From NCBI GenBank assembly GCA_905147135.1, contig LR990039.1, forward strand, positions 28,951,708-29,015,707: DNA of 64,000 nucleotides. The letters run 5' to 3'. This document shows, one piece after another, positions 12,206 to 23,200 of the stretch. Numbering within the stretch: position 1 is the first letter of the stretch; each line of letters starts with the position of its first letter. This DNA is from Blastobasis lacticolella. Taxonomy: Eukaryota; Arthropoda; Insecta; Lepidoptera; Blastobasidae. Both the position numbers and the translations under genes were made by a program. The notes under the pieces were generated by a model, which saw only the letters and a program-made list of their open reading frames with translations, did no database searches and was not told the origin of the DNA.

Positions 12206-13404
12206 TTTCCGACACTTTCTTCTACGTGTTTACCCTGGTCTCAAGATTACTATCATTAATAACCTTTAATTGATTAGTTGATTTTTAAAATTTATGTATG
12301 TTTGTAAATTATTCTCATTGATCTCATATCATGTTAGTAACAAAAAAAAAAGAATACAAATTATTTTAACGCTGATTTATTTTTCGTTGATATTCTACAA
12401 GCTGAGATTCTTTTTCAGAGTGCTATGCAGTTCTGATTTCGAGAATTTGAGCCTTATCAAGAAAACTGTTTTAGTTATTAGAATATATACAATTAGTCTT
12501 TTTATAATTATCGTGTTATTAAATATTTTTGATAATTTCAATGTGACTTCTAATTTATCTGTTCATCTCAAATGAAAATGTCAGCAAAATCTCATTCATC
12601 TGTCATTTTCATAAATCGTCTGGCTGACTCATTCATTTGTTACCCCTAATACAAACGTATTTGGAAAAAATCGTGCCTTTCGGCGTCATCATATGTGAGC
12701 ACTAAACACATAATTTATATAAATAAATTTTAAAGAACAAAAAATGCAATACTAATGAGGTAAAGCCACCTCTTTCCGAAGAATTTGCCAAAGATGCAGC
12801 ACAGATGGAAGGAATTCAGTACATTTGGCTAGGCTTTGTATCATAGCGCATTAGCCGTCAAACAGAGCGCTTCGCTTGGGCGTCAGACTAGCGCTCCGAT
12901 GCGCGTTAAGTACGCGTTCTAGCTATTTGGCGACACCTAAACGAATTTTACCTAACCTAGACCGGCCTTAATCTTTGGACATTTTACCTAACTGTGAAAT
13001 TCATAAAAAAATCAAATCGAGATTTAACATTCGAAACTACGAACGTTAACCTGATGATATAAAAATTTACTATTCAATGTTAAACGTAACTTATTCAAGG
13101 AACTTCTTATATATTAAGGTACATCATTAAATGACTACTACGACTACTAGATTATACAGTGACGATAATAAAAAATAAATAGAAGACAGTAGTAGAAAAT
13201 TAACCTACGTATCTAATTCCCAACCTTTGTTCCCAGATACATATTTTGAAACCCTGTTACCCGATAGGAACAATATCACTGTAAGGCTGTATTGCAAAAA
13301 TCTAAATCTTTGGGATGCTATCTTGGTATGTAGACTTCGGATGTGAGTCAAATCTATCTTACGAGAACTACGCGACAGTCGTGGACAGAATATATAACTA
13401 AGAT
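12206..13404. other. AT-rich intergenic DNA
   Basis: Nothing recognised. The 12294-12575 open frame is low-complexity AT-rich sequence. Confidence 0.4.
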
Positions 13405-13461
13405 TGATTATATCACTAACATTAATTGTATCACTAACATTGATTATATCACTAACATTGA
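13405..13461 (+). repeat. 18-bp tandem repeat, about three copies
   Basis: TGATTATATCACTAACAT occurs at 13405-13422 and 13441-13458, with TAATTGTATCACTAACAT between them. It lies about 35 bases past the stop of the EcKL gene, so it is probably in that gene's 3' untranslated region. Confidence 0.85.
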
Positions 13462-13494
13462 TCACAACATCTGCTTATATAATTTCAGCTTAGT

Positions 13495-16400
13495 TTAACG
13501 GATTACACTAATCAGATATCCGTACGCATGGAAATCATCGATAATGCCGATTATGGCACTCTTGTAATCTGCTGTCGCCTCCAGTTTCTCCTCGTCAGTA
13601 AGGCAGATCCTCTTGCTTCTGACGTGGCCTTCCTGCTGCATTCCACAAGAGAGCCACTGCGCCGTGTTGGCCACGATAAGGGTGGCCGGAGCGACTATCT
13701 TGAGGTCACTATCGAATGCAGACCTACAGTAAACGCTTTGGGGCTCCAGTCCGGCTTCTTTGAGCACCCGGACGAAGGCCCCGTAGTAACAGTCGAGCCA
13801 ATCGGTGTAATGCCCCATTCGAAGCACGGTGTGGGTGCTGCTGAAGATGAAGTACAACACGTCAAACGCTGGACTGCACATGCGGGCGGTCTGGAAGTCG
13901 ATGAGGCACGCGGATTTCGGGCGATCATCCTGTAAATTAAGGTATGTATTTATACTTCATCTTCCACTGTCAGCAGACCTTAGTCCCACAAACTTTTTTG
14001 TCCATAACAAGGTCTTTACCATCATTATGCCAGCGCTCAATCACTTTCCTACTCCTCCCTCCCACTTCACCCGGTCTTCGGCATACCTACTCGCATCCTC
14101 CAAGCGATATTGTGACAAAGTACAGTATGCTTTATCGCCTTGCATACCGTATGCATCGGTATGCATGGCGGACACCAGAAGCGCGCGAGAACACAACCGG
14201 GATTGACGCCAAGATTAGGATGATATAGAATGGGTAGGGGTCAATTATCTGCTATAACTTGGCTATAACCGCGTGTTCTAAATGTACAACGAACACAAAT
14301 ATATGTAATTTTGTATACGTCGTTTATTGGTAAACGTTATCTTTTAGACGTTTGGTGATCACGTCTGTATTTGTCTCATTCTATTAGGTCCTCGTTCGAG
14401 ATAGAGTTTCGATGATAAGGTTGACAATTTGTTGACCTTAAGGTTGGAACTTGATAAAGAGTTCGCGAGCAAAAGGTGTTGTTATTGTTGTCGTAACAGG
14501 CTGGTGTAATCACACCAGCGTTTGTCAGGCGTGTGCGTTCCTTTAAGGCCCAGTTACACACAAGCGGGATAGCGGTGCGGTATAGTGACAAGCTAATTCT
14601 TGCAACCGGTATCGATGTTAACGTCACACTGGTGTCCTCGAATTGCTGTCACGTATTTTCACTAGGCCTATGCGTTCATCTAAAGTAGATTGATTGAGCT
14701 AGCGTGCATGAGCGTGTATAAATGAGTACGCAATCTGATACAGAATTGAGTCCCGGTGTGTGAATGACCAGCACCTACAAAATAGTATTATACAGAACAT
14801 ATATATCAAACATACAGGTCCGTCACTCGAAGTGAGCTAGAGCAGTCTCTCAGAGCAACTAGTCTATAGCAGCAGAAGCCGAAGAGCGAACTTACAGAGT
14901 TGGAACCATAACCTAACATTCTGACTTTCTTAAAACTCCGTCACGTTGTCTCTTTACTTAAATGCATTGTTTAAATAGCATAAGTACGATGTTACTTTAG
15001 GTTAGTTGCGTAGGCGTAGGAAGGGGGGGAGCCGGATGGGCCGTGCTCACCCCAGAATAGTCTGGTGCCCACCCCAGGATAGGGTGCTCACTTTCTGTAC
15101 ATTGGCGATTTACTCGGCTTCATCAGCCACCTCAGGGGCCAGGCCCTCCCTGGAAAATAGCCTTAGATACGCTAATGGTTAGTTGTTTAAGTTTAGGCCT
15201 ATCCTTAGGTCAAGTGTCCATTAGGCCAATTGTCTATTAGACCAATCGTCTGAACTTAGGTAGACCTTATAACAATCAAGCGTAGGCCTTTAGTTGAAAT
15301 TACCGTATCATACAGATAGTAAAAAGTCGCTTCCCGTTGTACGGCACCATGACCGCTTTTCCGCCTCTGTGTAACCCGGCTTTTAATGCCCGACAAACGA
15401 AGAGCCTACCTAGGCTACGAGATATTTGATATTTACGAGAAACATTGATCAAATATAGTGTGGATGACGTATTCAACAACTTCATAACCGTCGCCGACGG
15501 AAGAGCATGTCATTGTGTGCTTCTTTGTTTATCATTGTCTTAGTAACGTGTATCTGGAACGGACGCTAAATAACAAATACTCAATGCGACATTTGGTTAA
15601 GACGGCGTGCCTGGAGGTCGTTGCCTACCCGTATATAGTTATAGAATAACCTAAGCGACAGAAAAAGTCGGAACCCCCGACCAAGTTTACTTCAGCTCAA
15701 ATATTTCCTAAACTACACAACAGATTTTAATGAAACAAAGCTAAGAATCTTCTCGATTAAACTGGCTTTCTAGAAAATAAAACCGCACCTTAATCGGTCT
15801 AGTTATTTGTTCGGGAGCTACGATGACACGATCAGATACACGAAGCCACAGATCTTTATTCGTCGGGGATTAAAAAGGCGTGAAGGTAGGTAGGTATGTT
15901 GTTTACGTTTTACAGTGTCGCACCCTGTTTTAACAAAATCCGGTAGTAAGAGTTATTATTACGAATTGGCTCATTTACGTTAAAATACAGTGCAACATTC
16001 CTAACGCTACAGCGTTATGTATGATCTACTTGTTTTTTTAACATTCTTTGACTTACGAAAAAATGAAAGACGAAATACGTAAAACTGAAAATAGGACTAA
16101 ACCTACCTCGTACTGAAATAGGAAGTTTTCCTTCCATATGTCGCCATGGCAGATGGCGGTCTGCTTCGCCGAGAGGAAGGCCTGGTTGACCCAATCCGCG
16201 CACCCGGACAGCAGACACTGCAGCAGCGGCTCGTACTTGGTACCCTCAAACTTCCACGTAGCCTTTGTCAATCTATCTCTCAAAACTTCCATAAACCTCC
16301 TATTGTTCTCCTCGTTCAGAGGCACACAAACATTGGTGGCGTTTTCGTACAATTGCGGGTCCAGCTTCTTTACTACAAATGACATAGCATGAAAACTTGC

Positions 16401-16871
16401 CAGCGCCTTCAAAGCGACGACGACATGGTCCGCATCCAGAAAGCCATCTTCCGTAGAAGGGCCGTAGCCCAGGGATCGCATGTCCTCGAGCACGAGTGCT
16501 TCTTTGCAGTACTCTTCTCGGAAAAAGAAACATTTGGGCACCGTAAGCCGCTGCGATAACTTCAAATCGCATTGCAGCTCGCCATATTTCCGCAGCAGAG
16601 TGGAGTAAGCGAAAACCTCCCTGGCGAAAAACAGGGTGATCGCGCCGCTGACTCGGTACCTCTCATCTGTTGGCGCTAACTTGAGCACAAGTGAAATTTT
16701 TTCGTCTATCCCATTAATTTTGCCGTGAAGACTCACCGGGATGAGGAGGCCGAAATAATTTTGCGCGATAACTTCGAAACTTTCCTTCGTGTATCGCCAG
16801 TCGGTGGCGTCGAGAGTCGACGCCGCTTTGCTTACGATGTCTCGAATGTACTCCTCAGATACAGATGTCAT
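13495..16871 (-). CDS. Ecdysteroid-kinase-like (CHK domain) protein, two exons
   Basis: EcKL proteins are insect small-molecule kinases of the protein-kinase-like fold that phosphorylate ecdysteroids and probably xenobiotics with a hydroxyl group. Exon 1 is 16871-16107 and exon 2 is 13929-13495, joined in phase 0 across a GT-AG intron of 2,177 bp; the product is 399 residues, the usual family length. The catalytic phrase CHGDIWKENFLF (about residues 241-252) is the HGDxWxxN Brenner motif; LIDFQTAR (about 264-271) at the start of exon 2 is the metal-binding DFQ motif. VLEDMRSLGY is the typical hinge. Exon 2 continues with SPAFDVLYFIFSST, a CHK hallmark. I chose MTSVSEEYIRDIV as the start; an upstream in-frame ATG would add 16 residues (16919). 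All key residues are present, so it is probably active. The precise substrate cannot be told from sequence. Confidence 0.9.
14186..14227 (+). repeat. SINE family B 3' fragment
   Basis: GCGCGCGAGAACACAACCGG followed by GATTGACGCCAAGATTAGGA matches the family B 3' end. It lies in the intron of the EcKL gene. Confidence 0.55.
15211..15258 (+). repeat. 16-bp tandem repeat, three diverged copies
   Basis: CAAGTGTCCATTAGGC, CAATTGTCTATTAGAC and CAATCGTCTGAACTTA are consecutive 16-base units. The array lies in the EcKL intron. Upstream, at about 15040-15090, TGC(T/C)CACCCCAG(A/G)ATAG is also duplicated. Confidence 0.6.
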
Positions 16872-17784
16872 CTTAACCCACAATTTCAGAGCAAAAACGC
16901 GAATTTCACAAGCGCACAAAATATGTAAACAACTATCTTTTCAATAACATCTTTTATAACCTCAAAACAAGACGTCAATAGACAACTGATTGACACTCGG
17001 AACCAATTTCTTTACACGAAACTGACACGACGCACGACGCGAGCGATGATAACAGACTGAAAAGGATCGTGTAATAAAAAGAAGCGCCATTCCGCTGTAT
17101 TGGAAAACGTCCATTTTCAATATGGCGTCAAGCTATCCAAAAGACACTAGCGCCACACTTTACGTACATTATAGTCATAATCGCACGAAGGTCGTTTGCG
17201 TCGTTTTGCTACTACTAAAATGGACGTTTCTACAATGGCGGCATGTTAGTTCTATGTTACGCCAACTTCATTATGATCCAATGTCGTATCGGACATCACG
17301 CGCGCATCTGTGTTGCCGGTTATCGCCAACATTTTCCTACATTATTTTGTGTCTGGGAACTCCGGTGCGAACCGTGTTGCTCTATTAAAGTCCGTGCGCA
17401 ATCTCTACTAGAATTACAACCGGATGCTTTGTGAGTTGTAGCGTTTGTATTAGTGAGTCGGTAGCTCTGTGAGTCGAGTTGCTTACAACTTTCGCATTAG
17501 ATTCTATCAACTTTGTATTTATTATAGATATTAAAGTAATACGGTGTAATCGTATCTAGGCTTAAGTACTTCTACTTTGCCCTTACCACAAAATAAGTAC
17601 CCTACAGTCCGACACGTCTCCCGTCCACTTCCGAGTAGCTCAAGCCCCAGCGGAAGACTTTGGCCAATAATATATTTAAGTTCAGTGTTTATATACCGTC
17701 ATGGGCCAATCGGCAATAATATACTCCATAATAATAATATACTCAATAATATAATAATATGGTTCATTTCGGACTATCCAAGGT
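16872..17784. other. 5' flank of the EcKL gene
   Basis: No gene. AAACGTCCATTTT at about 17106 and AAAATGGACGTTT at about 17217 form a 13-bp inverted pair; each is near an AATGGCG or ATATGGCG phrase. The promoter of the EcKL gene should be in the proximal part, but no core element is clear. Confidence 0.35.
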
Positions 17785-17912
17785 AAGGTTAGCTGGAAGA
17801 AATCCCATTGTGGGATAAGCCCGCCTTTGCAATGTATATTTATTTTCTTTTGTTATTGTTTTTTATGTAGTTATACGCGATAAAGAGTTTACATACATAC
17901 ATACATATTATT
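17785..17912 (+). repeat. LINE 3' end with CATA tail
   Basis: AGGTTAGCTGGAAGAAATCC followed by GGGATAAGCCCGCCTTTG, a T-rich stretch, an AATAAA-like GATAAAGAG and a (CATA)n tail is the arrangement seen at 3' ends of lepidopteran LINEs. Only the terminal ~130 bp is present. Confidence 0.65.
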
Positions 17913-18384
17913 CGTATTTATTTATTGGATATTTATATGGATATTTGCCGATGTTTGTAGTCGGTGATTTGCTAATCCCACGGTGCTTCGGGTTCTAGGT
18001 AAGAACTACTCGCGCTGTGTATTACACCGCGTCGAAATCAAGTCATTTGGATGTGTACCGTACAGAACAGATAGCGTTCATTTGTCGGACTGCTGGCTTG
18101 TTCTCCGAATAAGCCGTGGGTTTATTGGGGTCATTTGTATCCGGATTTATTCTGGTTCCATTTGCCACAAGAGGGGTAGCGCGGATACGTTCACTGGATT
18201 TGTTCCGATCGACCCTCTGCTCGAGGGCCCGGGGAATTATTCTGTCTATTAAGTGGGGGAACAGATTTCGGCGGACGCGTCCGATATACATACAAGTGTG
18301 CGGAGGCTGCGAAGATACACTTTTAGTAAGTCACCGAATTTTTAGTGAGGAATTATGAAAGGTAAATGCAACAGCTAATAAGAT
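17913..18384. other. Unassigned CpG-containing segment
   Basis: Short overlapping frames on both strands with no recognisable motif. The sequence was not seen elsewhere in the window. Confidence 0.3.
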
Positions 18385-18680
18385 AGATAAGCGAGAAGTA
18401 CCGGCTTCGAACCTCAGTACCGCCATGTACCAATGAACTTTTTCTGAGTATACATTAGTAAGACACTAACCGATGCTCTTACGGTGCGGAAAAACATTGA
18501 GGTGACTGAATATGTACTATGATAAAATCTGGTCTGGTACCTCTGTTAACAGGGTCACAGAGGTCAGATGGCAATGGCTCTATTGTAATTATCTAATCTA
18601 CCATATCCTGGATCATGTTCAAGGCGGACTCCGGGGTCTCTTGCACGGGAGCACAACTGTGACATTAACGCCAAGATGAA
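18385..18680 (+). mobile_element. SINE family B, diverged copy
   Basis: It starts inside the tRNA-like head (GGCTTCGAACCTCAGTACCG) and continues through CATGTACCAATGA, ACCGATGCTCTTACGGTG and GGTCACAGAGGTCAGATGGC to GACATTAACGCCAAGATGAA. Confidence 0.75.
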
Positions 18681-19040
18681 TATTTTTATTATAAGCAACA
18701 GCAAGGCCGTCCGTCCGGAACGAGGAAATATAGTAAAAAAACAGAGTAGATACTCGACTTTTACAGACCTATTATTCCGAGTCTAGGGTACACGCCAGAA
18801 TCATCCCTGAACGATACAATCGTACATATAGACACTGTTTACCCATAAACAGGAGTAACTATTGCTTAAAATTTGTAATTTTCCAGTTCTGTACGACTTT
18901 TCATGGTAGGTAATCGGGATCAGCAGGCAGGCATAATCGATGTTGATTCGAGTCTTGCTTAAGTTAACAATAAAGTTCGCAAAACGGACATAATAAAGTG
19001 CCACTAAAATAGTTCATTTTCGGATTGACACTATAGCGTG

Positions 19041-19235
19041 GCGTCGGTGGCCGGGCGGTTGAGTATCCGACTCGTAAGCGAGAGGTACCGGGTTCGAATC
19101 CCGCTGCGGCCATGTATAGCTAGTGTCAAATAAGAAGACACTTGGCGGGTCACGTGGTTCGACTTGCGCTGTATACGATTACCTGCGCGAAATCCCCTCC
19201 ACTGCCATTTGAAAAGTCTCTTCTTTCTTTTATTT
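19041..19235 (+). mobile_element. tRNA-headed SINE with an unusual body
   Basis: The head GCGTCGGTGGCCGGGCGGTT with B box GGTTCGAATCC is the family B head. After GCGGCCATGTATAG it diverges into a body (TAGTGTCAAATAAGAAGACA, GGGTCACGTGGTTCGACTTG) not seen in other B copies, ending in a T-rich tail. It is either a separate family sharing the head or an insertion. A headless B copy follows directly. Confidence 0.6.
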
Positions 19236-19509
19236 AATTGGTTATACCAATGACTCTTTTCTGAGTTCTGTACATTAGTTGAATTCTTACCGATGCTCTT
19301 ACGGTGAGGGAAAACATCGCGATGAAACCTGCAAATTCAGTTAACTGAATTTGAAACCATGATCCAATCTGGTCCGATTCCCCTGGTAGCAGGGTCATGG
19401 AGGTCGCTCCACAGTAATTTACCTGATCGCCAAATCCTGGATCATGGTCAAGGCGAACCCTGGGCCCTCGTCCTCGAGAGCAAAACCAGGACATTAACGC
19501 TAAGATGAC
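19236..19509 (+). mobile_element. SINE family B, headless copy
   Basis: The body runs from TATACCAATGACTCTTTTCT through ACCGATGCTCTTACGGTGAG to GACATTAACGCTAAGATGAC. The tRNA-like head is missing at its usual place. Confidence 0.75.
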
Positions 19510-19578
19510 TACAGCGTGGCTCGCAGCAGACCCAGCGAGCTAGCATCTGTAGCATCGTTAGCTGTGATTGCTCTTTAC

Positions 19579-19840
19579 GACATCATCATCACAGCCCGTA
19601 ACAGTCTACTGCGGGACTTAGGGCGTCTCCCACGAAAGGGAAGGTTTATGCCATAATCTCCACGCTTGGCAGGCGGGTTGGAGATTGCAGTGTTTAAACA
19701 TAACAATGGAAAATTCTGCTGCCCATTTTCCAGACTACGGAGAATCTTGATATTTTGCCTCGTAAACATTAGTCGCCTTGTACGACACCCATGAGTGTAA
19801 GGGGTTGGTGCTATTCAACTCTGCCGGAGACCACACGGTC
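19579..19840 (-). repeat. Interspersed repeat family A
   Basis: Near full-length reverse-orientation copy, from CAGCCCGTAACAGTCTACTG (end of the repeat) to CTGCCGGAGACCACACGG (start). Confidence 0.75.
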
Positions 19841-20839
19841 TCTACGATAGCATATTTCAAATTACGACTATAATTTAATGACTTTATTTCCTCATTTGAA
19901 GCCTATAATTTTTTATATTTAATACCGATCCTTTAACAGATGATTCGAGTTTCGATACGATGGACTGGTTTTTACTCTATTTAATCGTGACCGCCTACAC
20001 AAGCTTGTATCTGAACCGTTAATAACTGTGTCATAAACAAAATATTGACAGAAACATAATAAATAAACAAAAACTAACATTAACACTAAAAATATGAAAA
20101 AAATAAAAAAGTCATCCACATCAATGCCTCGCAATGGTGCCCAGAAAGCTGGCTACGTCACCTCGCTGGATAGCAAAATTAATCAGAAATATAACTTGTA
20201 GCAAGCTTGTAGCTATTTCGAAGCCATTGTTAGATCCGACAGTTTATCAATACACCCCCGAAGGCGCCCGGTCGGTCCGCAGAACTGTCTCGCTACTCAA
20301 ATGTTACGACGATACTAATAGCAGGCTGTATACCAGACCAAAATTAATTTCAGCCACGTAGCCTGACCCTCCCACCGGGTCACCTCGTCAAGGGCCGTCA
20401 TGGGATCGCAAATTGCTGTCTTGTTCAAGATATTGAGCATTACCTACCAACATCACGAGTCCGGGACAAAGGTCAACATTTGCATAGAACCTGTTAACAC
20501 AAATTTTCGCAAAGATCGTGTATTAGACACTTAAACAGTCATCCTAAGTGGACAGGTATAGAAGGAATTACGAGTAAACGATATAAGGTATACGATTTGT
20601 GGTTTTAGGGTACTGCGAGTTTATTATTCACAAACGGACGCTATATTCGTTTTTTTGTAATAGTAAAACTGTCGTTCATAGTCGACAGCTTACAAATTTA
20701 TATCTTGGCGGAACTGGTCTTGAAGGATACGCTATATTATTTCACTGGCGGAGTCGTCATAAATACGATAAAACGCAAATAATTTTATTAATGCACTTAT
20801 CTTGTTTAATTATTGGCTTTATTATAAGCTAGCGAGTGT
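19841..20839. other. Intergenic, possible old element debris
   Basis: A 75-codon plus-strand frame at 20134-20361 is followed by CCTGACCCTCCCACCGGGTC, which looks element-derived but is not identifiable. Nothing else was seen. Confidence 0.3.
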
Positions 20840-20971
20840 CCTACACCTACCCTACCCCTACCACTACCCGACCGCTACCCTACTCTTATCCTGACCCCAT
20901 TCTACATCTACCCTACTCTATACTTACCCTACAATACACATACACTACGCCCACCCTACACCTACCCTACC
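20840..20971 (+). repeat. C-rich minisatellite of CTACCCTAC type
   Basis: About 130 bp of imperfect CTACCCTAC / CTACACCTA / CTACTC units, strongly strand-asymmetric (C, T and A with almost no G). It resembles but does not match the insect telomere repeat CCTAA. Confidence 0.75.
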
Positions 20972-21030
20972 TTTTACTATTACTTACCTAGGCACCTATT
21001 TCCAACGCATCCTCGGGGCTTAAGCAGTAT

Positions 21031-21402
21031 CATCATCATCATCATCATGTTGGCGTTAATGTCCCGGTTGTGCTCTCGCGCACGAAGGCCCGGGGTCCGC
21101 CTTGACCATGATCCAGGATTTGGCAGGTCAGGTAATTACAGTGGAGCGACTGCCATCTGACCTCCATGACCCTGCTACCAGGGGAACCTGACCAGATTGG
21201 ATCACGGTTAGGTACACACACAGTCTCCTGAATGTGCAGGTTTCATCACGATGTTTTCCCTCACCGTAAGAGCATCGGTTAGTATTCAACTAATGTACAT
21301 AACTCAGAAAACAGTCATTGGTACATGGCCGGAGCGGGATTCGAACCCGAGACCTCTGGCTTACGAGTCGTATACTCTAACCACTCGGCCACCGACGCTC
21401 TA
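21031..21402 (-). mobile_element. SINE family B, full length with target-site duplication
   Basis: In its own direction it starts GAGCGTCGGTGGCCGAGTGG (A box TGGCCGAGTGG), carries the B box GGTTCGAATCC, then the conserved body, and ends GACATTAACGCCAA with a (GAT)n tail. The flanks repeat GGGCTTAAGCAGTAT at 21016-21030 and 21413-21427, which supports LINE-mediated insertion. Confidence 0.9.
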
Positions 21403-21442
21403 AGGGCTCGGAGGGCTTAAGCAGTATGTGCATGACGAAACA

Positions 21443-21705
21443 ATCATCATCATCACAGCCCGCAACAGTCCACTGCAGGGCTTAGGGCCTATCCCACGAA
21501 AGGGGAGGTTATTGCCATAATCTCCACGCTTGGCAGGCGGGTTGGAGATTGCAGTGTTTAAATTTAACAATGGAAAATGCTGCTGCCCATTTTCTAGACT
21601 ACGGAGTCATTTGATCTTTTGTATCGAAGTAAGTAAGTCGCCTTGTACGATACCCATGAGTGTAAGGGGTTGGTGCTATTCTACTCTGCCGGACACCACA
21701 CGGCC
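21443..21705 (-). repeat. Interspersed repeat family A
   Basis: Near full-length copy from CAGCCCGCAACAGTCCACTG to CCGGACACCACACGGCC, just beside a family B SINE. Confidence 0.8.
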
Positions 21706-21797
21706 AGACAAAACAATATTTAAGTTTAATTATGTAGTTTATAGTTTCAACCCGTTTCATCATGGGCTTGATTATGTAAATAAATAAAAAATCTTGT

Positions 21798-22108
21798 TGT
21801 GCCGGTTACCCCGGTTGTGCTCTCTCGCGCGAAGGTCCGGGGTCCGCCTCGACCATGATCCAGGATTTCGTAATTACAGTGGAGCTACTGGCATCTGACG
21901 TTTGTGACGCCATTAACAGGGGAACCTGACCAGATTTGAATCATGGTTATACATTCAGTCGTCTGAATGCGCTAGTTTCATCACGATGTTTCCCTCACCG
22001 TACCTGCAATCAAAAAACTTCGGGTAGGTACATGGCGGTACTGGGCATTGAACTCGGTACCTCTGGCTTGCGAGTCGAACCCCTTCGCTATTAGGCCAGC
22101 GACGCACC
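21798..22108 (-). mobile_element. SINE family B, diverged copy
   Basis: CCGGTTGTGCTCTCTCGCGC and ACCATGATCCAGGATTTCG mark the 3' part; GCGAGTCGAACCCCTTCGCT and GGCCAGCGACGC mark a decayed tRNA-like head. Confidence 0.75.
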
Positions 22109-22230
22109 AACCTTGATAAAATAGCCAGTTTAAATATCACCCTGAACTTTTAATTACACTCTTTTGACAACTGTAGATGGGCCACGAGGCAGTATTCATA
22201 CGGAAGTCTTGAAATAAATTCATAGTTGCA

Positions 22231-22362
22231 GGCGCATTCGCCCGCAGCGCAGACTATGAATACTAAAGACGACATGCATCGCTGTCCGAGACTCGAGACG
22301 GATGATATCTATTTCTACGAGTACGCCAGACCTCCAAACAGATTCCAACTAGCAGCCGCACG
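22231..22362 (+). other. Candidate isolated exon (44 codons), plus strand
   Basis: TTGCAG at 22225-22230 could be an acceptor and GTAGGT or GTATAT near 22363 a donor. The enclosed frame is open in phase 0 and unlike its AT-rich flanks: it is GC-rich and encodes a hydrophilic segment with MHRCPRLETDDIYFYEYARP. It matches no repeat in the window. No partner exon was found and I do not recognise the protein, so it may equally be chance. Confidence 0.3.
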
Positions 22363-22513
22363 TAGGTATATACTTAGTCTGGCCATAAATACTGTTACAA
22401 TTAAAAATAAACAAAATATTACATTTGAATTTGGAATCTGTAATTTTTATATGACTTTTCATTGTCTTTTCTTATTTTGGCGCCAATACATTGTACAATA
22501 TTTTGCGATATTA

Positions 22514-22700
22514 AAGCTACGCGTCGACTAGCCCGCACCGCACGAGCCGCACGCGCCGCACGCATCGCATTTCGGGTTGCTTTGTATGAGTTTGTATAGG
22601 AGTGCGTTCACTACCCGCACTGGCCGCGCCGCACAGCCGCACCGCATTGTCAGTAGTTAGGGATACCATCATAAAATGCGGGCGATGCGGACAGGGATAC
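22514..22700 (+). repeat. GC-rich repeat G, copy 1
   Basis: AAGCTACGCGTCGACTAGCC then CGCACCGCACGAGCCGCACG opens a ~190-bp block of CCGCAC/GCCGCACG units. The reverse complement of the same start lies at 27823, in front of a mariner pseudogene. Both blocks end with a (G/A)CAGGGAT phrase. Probably a MITE with subterminal repeats. Confidence 0.65.
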
Positions 22701-22831
22701 AAGAAAAAAAGGCGTTATTTGCCTGAAATGGGAGAGTAAGTCCTAAAATATTTACCCATAAATATAAGAAAAAAATTGTAAGTTTAAATTATAACTGCAC
22801 TTCAGTATTTAAGCCTGCTATAAACTAGTGG

Positions 22832-22970
22832 GGGGGTTTGTCACAAACTCCACGCTTGGCACGTAAATAAAAAAACAGGAAACGCTGCTGACCAATTTTA
22901 CAACAAAAGAAATGTCCTGAGCTGGCCTCCAAGACATTAATCTCCTTCCTTGTACGCGTACAACAACTGT
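22832..22970 (-). repeat. Family A, strongly diverged copy
   Basis: CTCCACGCTTGGCACG and AACGCTGCTGACCAATTTTA match the family at reduced identity; CTTGTACGCGTACAAC corresponds to the start region. Confidence 0.45.
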
Positions 22971-22990
22971 GAACTTAATGTGTTAAACTC

Positions 22991-23200
22991 TGTCTAAGAA
23001 GTTTAGCAACCAGCGAAATTATAAGATTGATTGAAATCAACAAGTAGATACCTAAGCATAACTGATTGAATAATGAGGACCGTCTGTATACAACAAGATA
23101 GGAGCTAAAAGATGGACGTCGTCATTATTCTAAATCAGGTTGATTACTTGTTGATGTCAATCATTCTTATAATTTCCTAAGTCGCTTCCCTTTTTAGACA
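22991..23200. repeat. Long imperfect hairpin (foldback)
   Basis: The left arm (22991-23084) and right arm (23113-23200) are inverted copies. AAATTATAAGATTGATTGAA pairs with a right-arm segment whose reverse complement reads AAATTATAAGAATGATTGAC; ATCAACAAGTA, GAATAATGA and TGTCTAA are also matched. The loop is about 30 bases. It could be a foldback element or a hairpin RNA precursor. Confidence 0.75.

Noticed and set aside
13381..13470. CRISPR-like direct repeats
   Set aside because: The 18-bp units are contiguous without spacers, and the genome is eukaryotic.
13528..13935. 135-codon plus-strand frame
   Set aside because: Antisense to EcKL exon 2, whose CHK motifs are clear.
14440..14900. 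Promoter or LTR inside the EcKL intron
   Set aside because: A TATAAAT at about 14715 and a short CGAAGTGAG-type hairpin are suggestive, but no paired repeat or downstream frame supports either.
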